64,000 nt of DNA from Physcomitrium patens (lineage: Eukaryota; Streptophyta; Bryopsida; Funariales; Funariaceae), in NCBI RefSeq assembly GCF_000002425.4, contig NC_037256.1:10453762-10517761 (forward strand). The letters run 5' to 3'. Below, piece after piece: positions 52,156 through 62,608 of this stretch. The notes beneath the pieces were generated by a model. It was not told the origin of the DNA and ran no database searches. It saw nothing but the letters and a program-made list of their open reading frames with translations. Position 1 is the first letter of the stretch. Every line of letters starts with the position of its first letter. Both the position numbers and the translations under genes were made by a program.

Positions 52156-52707
52156 TGTCACGGCCATAATCATGTAAGCTAATAATTACATATAGAAATA
52201 GGTAGAAGTAAGTAAAAGTAGATAAAAATAAGTTAATTATATAATATTTAATATAGAAGCTTCCTAGAAACTTCCTAGACGCTACTTTGACTTCATAGGT
52301 GTCTTTAATTGACTTTTTGGATTAGAAACGTAGTCAACAAGTTGGCCATGTGCCACACATGTTGTTAGCTTGAAGATCAAGCTAACTATGTGGCCCACAC
52401 GTAGAAAAACTTGCCTTGTAAGTCAAGGCATGTGTCCTACAAAGTCAACACATATTGGAGGTCCTATAGAACGTCGCCACGTAGCCCCTAGTTAGATAGT
52501 ATATATAGAGACAAGAGTGAAGGCTTCTTCACTCTTGTCAACTCCTTTCTTGCTTCTAGTCCAGGTTCAAGAGTCTTTAGTTTCTTGTCTTGTGGCAATA
52601 GCCATTCCAGTTTCCTTTTAATATACCTACTTGTTTATATTTTGACTTATTATATCGAGATGGCCTTTTGGTGTATATTTTTCCTCATCGAGTCTTTGTC
52701 CTTGACA
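52156..52707 (+). repeat. 5' LTR of the young element
   Basis: 552 bp from TGTCACGG to CTTGACA. A TATATATA box lies at 52500-52507 and a perfect inverted repeat at 52511-52538. Identical to the 3' LTR except at 52662. Confidence 0.97.
52511..52538 (+). promoter_or_regulatory. Perfect 12-bp inverted repeat beside the LTR TATA box
   Basis: ACAAGAGTGAAG, spacer GCTT, then CTTCACTCTTGT. It starts three bases after TATATATA, so it would lie between the TATA box and the expected start of transcription. The same structure is in the 3' LTR at 58334-58361 and in the LTRs of element A (308-333 and 13929-13954). Confidence 0.8.
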
Positions 52708-52730
52708 GATTGACAAGAGTACACTTACAA

Positions 52731-52740
52731 TATCAGAGCT
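52731..52740 (+). other. Possible primer-binding site (tRNA-Met type, incomplete)
   Basis: TATCAGAGCT matches ten bases of the initiator-tRNA-Met complement usual in plant retrotransposons, but the TGG that pairs with the tRNA CCA end is absent (CAA instead). It begins 23 bases after the LTR, farther than is typical. Confidence 0.5.
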
Positions 52741-52919
52741 TTGTTTTTTCTTGAGTAAGAGTGGATTACCCCTATGTCTTGACAAGACATAAGCGTATTA
52801 GAAGTTTGCGGATTACCCACTTCTAAACTGATATTGTTCTTAGTATCTTCTTTGTTATCAAGTCTTTCTTTTCTTTTGTCTTGAGCAATATCAAACAAAT
52901 TTTTCTTCTTAGTGTCATT

Positions 52920-53924
52920 ATGGCAGAACTTGTTGAAATGAAGAGTGCAATGGCACAAATGCAAGAGCAAATGAGGGAGTTAATGCTTGCGATGCATCAA
53001 CTCAATTTACCAACACATGAAAGAACAAGAATAGCAGAAAGTGGAGATATAGAGATGATCGGAGCTGCTTCAACATCTACAACAAATCACGTTCCTTCTC
53101 CAATTGTACAACACCCTATAAGCACTAGAAAACCAAGAATTGCCTTACCTGAGAAATTTGATGGTACGAGATCAAAGTTTCGAGGGTTCATCAATCAAGT
53201 ACAATTGGCAATTGAACTTCAATCGCAAAGCTATCCAACTCCAGGATCACAAGTCAGGTTTATTGGCACTCTACTTTCTGGTTCTGCATTATCGTGGTTT
53301 TCGTCTTTTCTTGAACAACGAAATCCAATATTGGACAATTTGGAAGCTTTTTTGGTGGAGTTTCGATCTATGTATGGTGAACACGATGCAACTCGTGTTG
53401 CAACAAATAAGATCCGAATTCTGCGACAAGAAAATCGCTCAGTAACAGTATATGCTTCACAATTTCGACAACTTGCAATTGACATCAAGAGGGATGATGC
53501 TGCACTCATCAGTCAATTTCTTTATGGATTGCAATACGAAGTAAAGAAATTGATGCTCAACTTACCTGATCCTCAAACTTTGAGTCAAGCAATCGATTTT
53601 GCGGTAAAATGTGATAATCGACTTTTTGAATTTCGATCTGAGAATCATTCATGGGAACCTCAACGTTATTACTCAATGGCAACATCAACATCTTTGCCAA
53701 ACATACATTCGGAAGTAGAAGACATGCAAATTGACGCGGTACGTTTTAAACCTCTAACTGAGCAAGAAAAGATTCGTCGTCGTCAAGAAGGATTATGTTT
53801 ATATTGTGGAGAACCTAAGCACACTACTCAACATTGTCCAAAGAAACGACGCAACTATAAAATGAGGGGTACGACGGTCAAAGAAGACAACATGTCGGAA
53901 AACGGATTTGTCCAGCTACAATAG
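52920..53924 (+). CDS. gag: Gag polyprotein of the young element
   Basis: 334 intact codons from an ATG that follows the leader. The N-terminus [20 protein letters not shown] is shared with the relic at 62609. The capsid region includes '[16 protein letters not shown]' and '[15 protein letters not shown]', as in gypsy Gag. A single CCHC zinc knuckle, [14 protein letters not shown], lies near residues 285-298 and should bind the genomic RNA. Gag would form the cytoplasmic particle for reverse transcription. It ends in TAG at 53922-53924. The pol frame is open from 53861, so the two overlap by 64 bases, with pol in the -1 frame. Confidence 0.93.
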   Translation: MAELVEMKSAMAQMQEQMRELMLAMHQLNLPTHERTRIAESGDIEMIGAASTSTTNHVPSPIVQHPISTRKPRIALPEKFDGTRSKFRGFINQVQLAIELQSQSYPTPGSQVRFIGTLLSGSALSWFSSFLEQRNPILDNLEAFLVEFRSMYGEHDATRVATNKIRILRQENRSVTVYASQFRQLAIDIKRDDAALISQFLYGLQYEVKKLMLNLPDPQTLSQAIDFAVKCDNRLFEFRSENHSWEPQRYYSMATSTSLPNIHSEVEDMQIDAVRFKPLTEQEKIRRRQEGLCLYCGEPKHTTQHCPKKRRNYKMRGTTVKEDNMSENGFVQLQ

Positions 53925-56900
53925 GGACCGTGCAGCTGGAACCTTGTACAATTCCTAATGAAGGTCCTATCCTCTCCTCAGAACCCTCTCCTTGTTTTAT
54001 AATAGACTTATATTTAGGACCTAAGAATTACAAAGCCTCTGCTTTATTAGATTCGGGAGCCTCAGCATGTTTTTTAGATGAACAATTTGTTAAAAGTCGT
54101 AAAATACCCTTTGTACAGAAACCTAAACCAGTACATGTAGAAGTCATAGATGGTCGTCCCTTGTCTTCTGGAGATGTCACTCATGAAACTCATCCTATAA
54201 AAGTAACAATAGACGGTCATGATAGCTACATAGCTTTTAACATAATTAAATCCCCGTCCAATCCAGTTATTTTAGGTTTATCCTGGCTAAAAAAATATAA
54301 CCCTCGAATAGATTGGAATTTGCGTAAACTTGACTTTTCCAAAAGCGTTATTAATAGTTCTACGAACCAAGTAAAAAATTATAAGTCTAGTACAGTAAAA
54401 CCCGTACTGATAGGTGCAAAAGCATTTATACACGCAGCAAAAGAAGGATCAACTTTTGCTATTTATGCTGCACCTATTTTTGAAAACGTAAAGACTTCAA
54501 GTGGCATTCCAAGTCAATATCAGGAGTATCAAGACGTTTTTGAGAAAAAGAATGCAGATATTCTTCCTAAGCATCGTCCATATGATTGTTCAATCGACCT
54601 CAAGGAAGGAACTCAGCCACCATTTGGACCAATTTACAGTTTATCGCAAGATGAGATGGCTGAACTCAAGACATATATTGACGAGAATTTAGCGAAGAAT
54701 TTCATACGCCATTCAAAATCTTCAGAAGGAGCTCCAATTCTATTCGTAAAGAAAAAAGATGGATCTTTACGAATGTGTGTTGATTATCGAGGACTCAACA
54801 AGATCACAATCAAGAACAGGTATCCATTACCTTTGATATCAGGACTCCTTGACCAGTTGAATCAAGCTAAGATCTATACAAAAATAGATCTAAGAGGAGC
54901 ATATAATCTAGTACGGATCAAAGAAGGAGATGAATGGAAGACTGCGTTTCGAACCAGGTATGGACATTTCGAATATAATGTCATGCCCTTTGGACTCACG
55001 AATGCACCAGCTGCTTTTCAACATCTCATGAATGATATATTTCATGAATTCTTAGACAATTTTGTTGTCTGCTATCTAGACGATATCCTGATCTATTCCA
55101 AGAATGTCGAAGAACATGAAATACATGTTCGTCAAGTATTACAAAAACTTAGAGATGCAGGATTGTACGCCTAGATGGAAAAGTGTGTATTTCACACTAC
55201 TCAAGTTGACTTTTTAGGATACATCATTTCAAATGATGGTCTCATGATGGATTCTAAGAAAGTTCAAACAATCGTGGATTGGAAGATTCCAAGGATGGTA
55301 AGAGATGTCCAATGTTTCTTGAGATTTGTTAATTACTATCGGATCTTCATCAAAGATTTCTCACAAGTTGCAGCTCCACTTACACGCTTGACTAGTAAAG
55401 ATAAATTTCAATGGAATCAAGAAGCGGAAGCAGCATTTGAAGCCTTGAAGACATCGTTTGTCTCTGCACCAGTCTTATATCGTGTTGACTTTTCCAAGGC
55501 ATTTTTTATGGAAACAGATGCATCAGATTTTGCCTTGGGTGCAGTTTTATCACAAATGGGAACAGACGACAAACTCCATCCGATAGCTTTTCATTCAAGA
55601 AAATTCTCAGCAGCCGAGATCAATTATGAGATCCACGATAAAGAACTTCTTGCGATCGTGGATTCCTTTCAAGAATGGCGTCATTATCTAGAAGGCGCTT
55701 CTAGTCCAGTCACTGTGTATACAGATCATAAGAACCTCGAGTATTTCATGTCAGCACGCGTGTTGAATTGTCGTCAAGCTCGTTGGAGTATGTCTTTGTC
55801 AAGATTCGAGTTCATTATCACTTATCGGCCAGGAAAACAACAAGGTTTATCCGATGCCCTATCTAGACGTTCTTATTTTGTACCAAAAGAAGGAGATGCA
55901 GCTTTTGAGCAACAAAGAACGGTCCTCTTGAAACCGGAGCAATTTCATCTCCGAGCAATGAAATCAACATTGACTGTTGATTCAACTTTTCTCAAGCAAA
56001 TCCAGTCCAGTATGTCCTCAGATCCTCTTGTTTATGATATCGAGAATAATTCTTCCAAGTCTCATGATCTTTCTAAGTTTGAGTTCAAGAATAATCTATT
56101 ATATTTTGAAGGATGCCTATATGTTCCAGAAGGAGAAGCACGTTTACGTGTTCTTCAAGCACGTCATGACTTTCCAGCAGCAGAGCACTTTGGATATAAT
56201 AAGACTTTGGAACTCATATGAAGAGATTTTTGGTGGCCACAAATGTGGAAGTCAGTCAAAGACTTTGTACAATCATGTGATATTTGTTCAAGATCAAAAA
56301 TTCCTCGTCATCGACCTTACGGACTTCTTCAGCCATTACCTATACCAGAACAACCATGGTCTTCTGTTTCTATGGATTTCATCACAGATCTTCCAAGCTC
56401 AACATCTTATGATTCTATATTTGTGATAGTAGATCGTTTCACCAAGATGACACATTTTGTGCCATGTACAAAATCTATCACAAGTGAAGAAACAGCTAAG
56501 CTTTTCATTGATAATATCTATCGCTATCATGGATTACCTAAAGATATCATATCGGATAGGGGAACTCAATTTGTGTCAAGATTTTGGAGGACCCTTTTCA
56601 AGATTTTAAAAGTGGACATAAAGCTATCTTCGGCTTTCCATCCTCAAACTGATGGACAAACAGAGCGCGTAAACCAAGTCTTGGAGCAATATTTAAGGTG
56701 TACTATCAACTACCAACAAGATGATTGGACAACCCTTCTGCCATTGGCAGAGTTTGCTTATAATAATACGGTACATTCTTCCACGCAACAAACACCTTTC
56801 TTTGCCAATTATGGCTATCATCCACGACTTGATACTTTTGATTTTTCAAAAGTTGATAATCCTGCAGCAGAAGATATGGCAAATCGGTTGTCAGAGTTAC

Positions 56901-57420
56901 ATGCAATACCAAGAAGACACAATTGAAGGAAGCTCAAGAACGACAAAAGATAAACGCAGATCTATATCGTAAGGAGCAACCACAAATCAACGTGGGTGAT
57001 AAGGTATGGCTACTTCGTCGCAATATCAAGACTACTCGACCTTGTGACAAGTTGGACTATCGTAGGCTTGGCCCCTTTTCTGTTTCTGAACAGATCAACC
57101 CAGTTGCATATCGGTTACATCTACCGGAGTCAATGAAGATCCATCCTGTATTCCACGTATCTCTTCTTGAACCATATAAGACAGTGGATATACAAGGAAG
57201 AAGACAAATGCCACCGCCTCCTATAGAAGTAGATAATAATGAAGAATTTGAGGTGGAAGAGATATTAGACTCAAGGCGGCGCCGAAATAAGCTGGAATAT
57301 CTTGTTCATTGGCGCGGATATGATATTAGTGAACGCACATGGGAGCCATCCAGGAATCTAGCAAATGCATCAGCTAAAGTCAAAGTTTTTCATCAACGAC
57401 ATCCATCAAAACCAAGATGA
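53861..57420 (+). pseudogene. pol: Pol of the young element: protease, RT, RNase H, integrase, chromodomain (broken)
   Basis: Domains in order are an aspartic protease ([12 protein letters not shown], about 54035), RT from about 54600 ([36 protein letters not shown], catalytic [10 protein letters not shown]), RNase H from about 55490 (METDASDFALGAVLS, VTVYTDHKNLEYF), integrase (zinc-binding His/Cys region ending CDICSRSK, then Asp in SMDFITDLP, Asp in ISDRGTQF, Glu in GQTERVNQ) and a chromodomain (KLEYLVHWRGYDISERTWEP). The frame is -1 relative to gag. Three lesions are seen: TAG at 55172-55174 between RT and RNase H, TGA at 56219-56221 inside the integrase zinc region, and a frame change between about 56900 and 56926 after the integrase core. 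Otherwise the sequence is clean, so these are few and probably recent. Confidence 0.93.
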
Positions 57421-57514
57421 AAATCTCTCTTATAAAAGAGACAAGATTGAGGCAAGATAACATTCAATTTCCTATCTTTGTTTGTAACTTCTTTACATTT
57501 GTGATGCTAATTAG

Positions 57515-57937
57515 ATGGAGAGCCAACAACTAGCGGATTCAACTCAAGAACCTTCGTTTGCTGACCTGCCGGACGAGACATTACGATTGTCACAACCTTC
57601 AAGACGACGCAATCGAGATGAAGATCTTCAAGAACGACATGTTCTTCCTCGAACAGATGGTGAGATACAATGCGTTTGGTATCATGATTTGGGAAGGGAC
57701 TCCCGATGTTTGGTGATTTTGCTAGAGGTAGGAACAACTGCTGATGGTGTTCCGAATATTCTATTCGAAGGAAGTTATGAAGGCCTCAATAATGATCAAA
57801 TAACTGGGTGGTCTTCCCGCCCTGGTATGGGACACTACCGATGGTTGAGAGGCCCTATCAATCATCTTCGAAGAGAACAGAGATCAGAGTATGTGGCCAA
57901 TATAATTCGTCGCATCATAGATTTCCTCAACATATGA
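57515..57937 (+). CDS. Extra intact frame downstream of pol in the young element
   Basis: 140 codons from ATG to TGA, sense to the element, lying between the pol stop (57418-57420) and the polypurine tract. The protein is hydrophilic. Its first half is rich in charged residues (SQPSRRRNRDEDLQERH). The second half includes GEIQCVWYHDLGRDSRCLVI, ILFEGSYEGLNNDQITGW and the C-terminal EYVANIIRRIIDFLNI. There is no signal peptide or membrane span, so it is not envelope-like. The bases before the ATG (T-rich, CTAAT, then AG directly before ATG) look like a splice acceptor. Older element A goes from chromodomain to LTR with no such frame. I do not recognise the family. A captured host fragment or an accessory retroelement protein are both possible. 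Confidence 0.6.
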   Translation: MESQQLADSTQEPSFADLPDETLRLSQPSRRRNRDEDLQERHVLPRTDGEIQCVWYHDLGRDSRCLVILLEVGTTADGVPNILFEGSYEGLNNDQITGWSSRPGMGHYRWLRGPINHLRREQRSEYVANIIRRIIDFLNI

Positions 57938-57964
57938 TGACCGCTCCTCGTGGAACTCGTCTCT

Positions 57965-57975
57965 AGAAGGGGGGG
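57965..57975 (+). other. Polypurine tract of the young element
   Basis: AGAAGGGGGGG followed by TAA and the 3' LTR at 57979. This is the plus-strand priming site. Confidence 0.88.
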
Positions 57976-57978
57976 TAA

Positions 57979-58530
57979 TGTCACGGCCATAATCATGTAA
58001 GCTAATAATTACATATAGAAATAGGTAGAAGTAAGTAAAAGTAGATAAAAATAAGTTAATTATATAATATTTAATATAGAAGCTTCCTAGAAACTTCCTA
58101 GACGCTACTTTGACTTCATAGGTGTCTTTAATTGACTTTTTGGATTAGAAACGTAGTCAACAAGTTGGCCATGTGCCACACATGTTGTTAGCTTGAAGAT
58201 CAAGCTAACTATGTGGCCCACACGTAGAAAAACTTGCCTTGTAAGTCAAGGCATGTGTCCTACAAAGTCAACACATATTGGAGGTCCTATAGAACGTCGC
58301 CACGTAGCCCCTAGTTAGATAGTATATATAGAGACAAGAGTGAAGGCTTCTTCACTCTTGTCAACTCCTTTCTTGCTTCTAGTCCAGGTTCAAGAGTCTT
58401 TAGTTTCTTGTCTTGTGGCAATAGCCATTCCAGTTTCCTTTTAATATACCTACTTGTTTATATTTTGACTTATTATATCGAGATAGCCTTTTGGTGTATA
58501 TTTTTCCTCATCGAGTCTTTGTCCTTGACA
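57979..58530 (+). repeat. 3' LTR of the young element
   Basis: 552 bp, identical to 52156-52707 apart from A at 58485. It is followed by the target duplication GAATA. Confidence 0.97.
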
Positions 58531-58535
58531 GAATA

Positions 58536-59165
58536 TATGCTTAAAAAGTTTCTTGTCCTTTGATTTCCATTTAGAAAATTTAAAATAATTCTTACTAAGA
58601 ATAGTAACTAAATTGATACTATACATCAAGAATATCAAAGTAATTTAGTCTTATATTTTTTTACTAATTTCTTTTATTATTTGATATATTCTATATTATT
58701 ATAATTTATATTAAAGAAGCATTACAACCTTCAAATGAAGTTACTATTAACATGTATTTGAGAGATTAATATTGATTAAAATTTACATCTAAAATATTAA
58801 GAATAAAATGGTAATTTTAAGATCTTGTCTTTTTTTTAAATAAGTAAACTAAGTAATCTTTTTACCAAAAAAAATAATACGTCTATAGATAAATTATATA
58901 TATATATATATAATAATTTTCTAGTATTATAAAAATAATCTAAAGATATTTACTTCCATCTTATAATTGATATATTGTTTTTTCTTTGATGTTTTTTAAA
59001 GTCTTATATAAAATTTGATAATAAAAATAATGAACTTGTTGAATTTTTATCATTATTAATATACTATAATCTAATTTCTTATGAAGATGTTGTGAAAAAC
59101 ATTTGTCAATATGTAATGACAATCCTAAAACTCAAGAAATGCCTTACAACAAAGGTAACTAATTT

Positions 59166-59199
<34 letters not shown>

Positions 59200-60234
59200 G
59201 AAATGTAAATGATGTTTTTTTTAATAATTTTCAAATTTTTGTTTATGTGCAACCTTGATAATAGTAAGTATTAAAACTTCCTACTTCTCTTTTCTTCAAT
59301 AGATTATAGACCCTCATATCTTTGTTTCTGATTTTTGAAATTATTTAAAATCTATGTTGTGAAGAGTACATTATGTTGTTGTTGCTGATGTTAGGAATTA
59401 GAATCTTTAAAATAATATAAAGATACACAAAAGCCAAAAAAGTTTTATTTATACTTTCCAACAGTAAAAATTATCCCCTTTAAACTTTTCAATGATTCTT
59501 AAGCCTTCATCTTTATTTGAATCTATGTTTAAAGAATAGTATTTCAAAATAGATCCAGAGAAGGAATTTCAAAGCTTCCAAAATTAAAAATTATTATTAT
59601 TGCATTACAATCCTATAATGTCTTCTTTATAAATAAACTAATATTTTCACTCTTAAAACACCCTCAATTTTAATTTCAATTTTTTTATAAGTTCCAAATA
59701 TTCATGTTGATATAAAAGAACAAAAATATAAATATTTAAAAAAAAAAAAAAATTGAATTCATTGCAATTAATATTAATAAAACCAACAATTTTCATATTA
59801 TTACTTACAAAAGATTAGTAAAAATATAAAAGATACATGATAACATCTACAAGAACAAGACCTTGTCTAATATCTTTCATATAAAGAAAAAAAATTACAA
59901 TTATAAAATAGAAGAACATAAAAATCTCATGGCATACATCAATAAGGAGAAGACACTTACAAATTAACTTATAATAGTAGATAAGCTAATAGAAGATACA
60001 AATATTATCATGACTCTACTTATGAGCTTATCAAAATTCTAAAAATATCTTATTATGGCATTAGAGTCCAACAATATCAAAGAACTCACAATAGACTACA
60101 AAGAAGTAAAATTTAGTCATGATATAATAAAAAAAAAAACAAACAAACAAACAAACAAACAAATAAACAAACAAAGAGCTTTAAAGTGAAGATTCAAAAT
60201 TCTTTTTAAAGATAATTATATTCTTTTTAAAGAT
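58536..60234. other. AT-rich spacer
   Basis: It holds a T-run at about 59168-59196 and an (AAAC)n microsatellite at about 60132-60175. No gene or transposon motif was recognised. Confidence 0.6.
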
Positions 60235-60721
60235 TCAAATAACACAAGAGTGTATTGAAATTTTCTTTCTTTGAAATTTACATCCTTGATAATTTAACAA
60301 GAATGCTAATTCATTGTTCTTATCTTGTTTTAGAAGTGAATGGATTATTCCACTTCTATTATTGAATTTTGAAGGTTGTAGATTACTTATCTTTGAATAA
60401 ATTTTTTAACTTTCTAATATTGATTTTTTCTTTGAAGAAAGTGGATTATCCCTCTTTGTTGAAATTTTCATTTGATATTAGAGGTTGGAGATTACTCTCT
60501 TCTAATTTGACTTGTACATTTGTTAAATTGTTTCAAATAGAAGAAAAAATCATAGATATTATACTTTAAAAAAGTAAAAATAGATTTGTAACTATTGAAA
60601 ATCTTTACAAACTTATCAACATTCTTAGAGTGGAAATTTCATGCATCACCAATATCAACTACTGAAATAATAATCATACTTGTATGGAAGATGTTCAGAG
60701 TATTACAAATATATATCTACT
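60235..60721 (+). mobile_element. Fragment of an A-type element (LTR end, leader, gag start)
   Basis: This matches the window start (about 466-915) in order: the LTR end with ACACAAGAGTGTATTGA, then the leader with GAAGGTTGTAGATTAC and ATAGATTTGTAACTATTG, then GTTCAGAGT. It ends where another LTR begins (about 60722), so it was the target of a later insertion. Confidence 0.72.
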
Positions 60722-62400
60722 ATGATTGTTATCAAGGTAATAAGAATAAGCAAAAGTATGTAAAAGTAGATATATTCATAATACCTTCTTGAAAAGCTTC
60801 TTAGAAACTTCTTGGATATTGTTTTGACTTTATATATGTTTTTAATTGATTGATAGATTAGAAACTTAGTTAATTAACTAATCACATATCACATATATTA
60901 GTAGCTTACACAACAAGCTAATTATGTAGCATCCATGTAAAAAACTTGCTTTAAAAGTCAAGATACATGTCATAAAAAGTCAACACATTTTTGGAGGTCT
61001 TATAGAACGTGGCCACATAGATCCTAGGTAGATAGTATATATAGAGGCAAGACTAAATCCTTCTTCATTCTTGTCAATTCTTTTCTTTATTTCTAGTCTA
61101 GATTCAAGAGTCTCTAGTTTCTTTGTTTTTTTGACAATAGCCATTTTAGTTTCTTTTTAATATACATACTTCTTTATTTTTTGTTTTTTTTACCTTTTTT
61201 TTTACATGAATTTCATAATTTTATGCATCTTCTTTCAGTTTATGTTGTCGTAATACATGAAGTCTTACTTGAGAATGCTTCGAGTACCTGGCTGTGGAAG
61301 GTAGAATAGAAATTGCAACAACAAAATCCTAACTTTAATAGAATATTAACTAAATTCTAATTAGACCATAACAATGTTAAGCAAGTTTTAATCAAATTCA
61401 AAGAAACCTCAAAGGAATTACAAAGAAATAACAAGAAATCTTAAAGAAATATTAGAATGATCACAAATATATCTCCAATACATCTCAATTCAATCTTAAT
61501 TTAATCCTAGTTAAAATCCTATTGGATTTCATTCAAATTTCAGGCCAAAAATTAATTAAATTTTAAATTCTAAATAAACTCAAATAAAATCCTAAATCCT
61601 AAATTAAATCCTAATCAAACCTTAAATCCTAAATCAGACCCTAATCAATCCTAAATCAAACCCTAATCCTAAACCAAATCCTAACCAAATCCTAATCCTA
61701 AATCAAATCTTAACTAAATCTTAAATCCTAAACCAAACCCTAATCCTAAATCAAATCCTAACCAAATCCTAAACCAAATCCTAACCAAATCCTAACCCTA
61801 AATCAAATCTAAAGCAAATCCTAATCAAATCCTAACCCTAAATCAAATCTTAACCAAATCCTAAATCCTAAACCAAATCCTAATCTTAAATCAAATCCTA
61901 ACCAAATCCTAGCCTTAAATCAAATTCTAATCAAATCCTAAACCAAACCCTAACTAAATCCAAATCCTAAATCAAATCCTAACCTAGTTTTCTATCAAAT
62001 CCTACTCTCTAATTTACAAAAGAACCTTCGGGTTACTGTAGGTACTTGTTTTTGTGCCTCAAGGTCTGATTTCAACCTAGGTTGCTAACCGGCCCTCCTT
62101 GAATAACAATATCTAGTTTTTCTAGGTAATTTTTGCTAGAATTTACTTTTAATTTCTTCTTTAAGATACTTATATTATTTATTTTTCCAATCTATCTTAT
62201 TTTACCTTATTTATGACTCTAAAAAGTAAATAGAAGTTACTTTTGTAAAAAGACAGTACTACTACTAAAAGTTTTACTATCTTCCTATCTTTTATTTATA
62301 TTTTTCTACTTTATCTTTTAACTTGGCTCTTCTATAATAAGATCCATATTATCATCTTTCACCATATAGTCATGTTAGAATACGACAATGTCTTTGATAA
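60722..62400 (+). mobile_element. 5' LTR of relic element C, split by an insert
   Basis: About 60735-61185 aligns with the LTR of the young element, including GTAGATAGTATATATAGAGGCAAGA at 61030-61054 and the decayed inverted repeat at 61048-61073. The match breaks near 61185. LTR-end and leader-like sequence returns at about 62380-62400, just before the gag leader. The approximately 1.15 kb between is an insert of unknown type. LTR boundaries are approximate. Confidence 0.65.
61540..62000. repeat. Degenerate telomere-like minisatellite
   Basis: The block is built of AAATCCTAA(C/A)C and CCTAAATC motifs, with CCCTAA hexamers scattered in it. The period varies between about 7 and 13 bases. The motif resembles the plant telomere repeat CCCTAAA, but it is not a clean array. 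It lies in the insert that splits the LTR of element C. Confidence 0.75.
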
Positions 62401-62608
62401 ATTCACAAATATATACTTACAATATTACAACTTTGTCTTTTTTTGATTAAGAATAGATTATTCGTTTTTTTTGATAAGATATAAGTATATTAGAAGTTTC
62501 AAATTATCCTCTTCTAAACTAATATTATTCTTAGAATTTTTTTTGTTTTCAAGTCGTTTTTTTTTTTTTATTTTAAGTAATATTAGATATTTTTTTCTAA
62601 ATTTTATC

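Larger units (their letters stand above)
52156..58530 (+). mobile_element. Young full-length Ty3/gypsy chromovirus
   Basis: A complete 6375-bp LTR retrotransposon with LTRs of 552 bp each, TG...CA ends (TGTCACGG...CTTGACA) and a 5-bp target duplication GAATA at 52151-52155 and 58531-58535. Inside are leader, gag, protease, RT, RNase H, integrase, chromodomain, an extra frame and a polypurine tract. I find one difference between the LTRs (G at 52662, A at 58485), so insertion was recent. The integrase-after-RT order and the C-terminal chromodomain place it in the chromovirus branch of Ty3/gypsy. pol carries two stops and one frameshift, so this copy is probably not autonomous. Confidence 0.97.

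Noticed and set aside
57515..57937. Envelope-like gene in the young chromovirus
   Set aside because: The position fits, but the protein has no signal peptide, no membrane span and no Cys pattern expected of an envelope protein.
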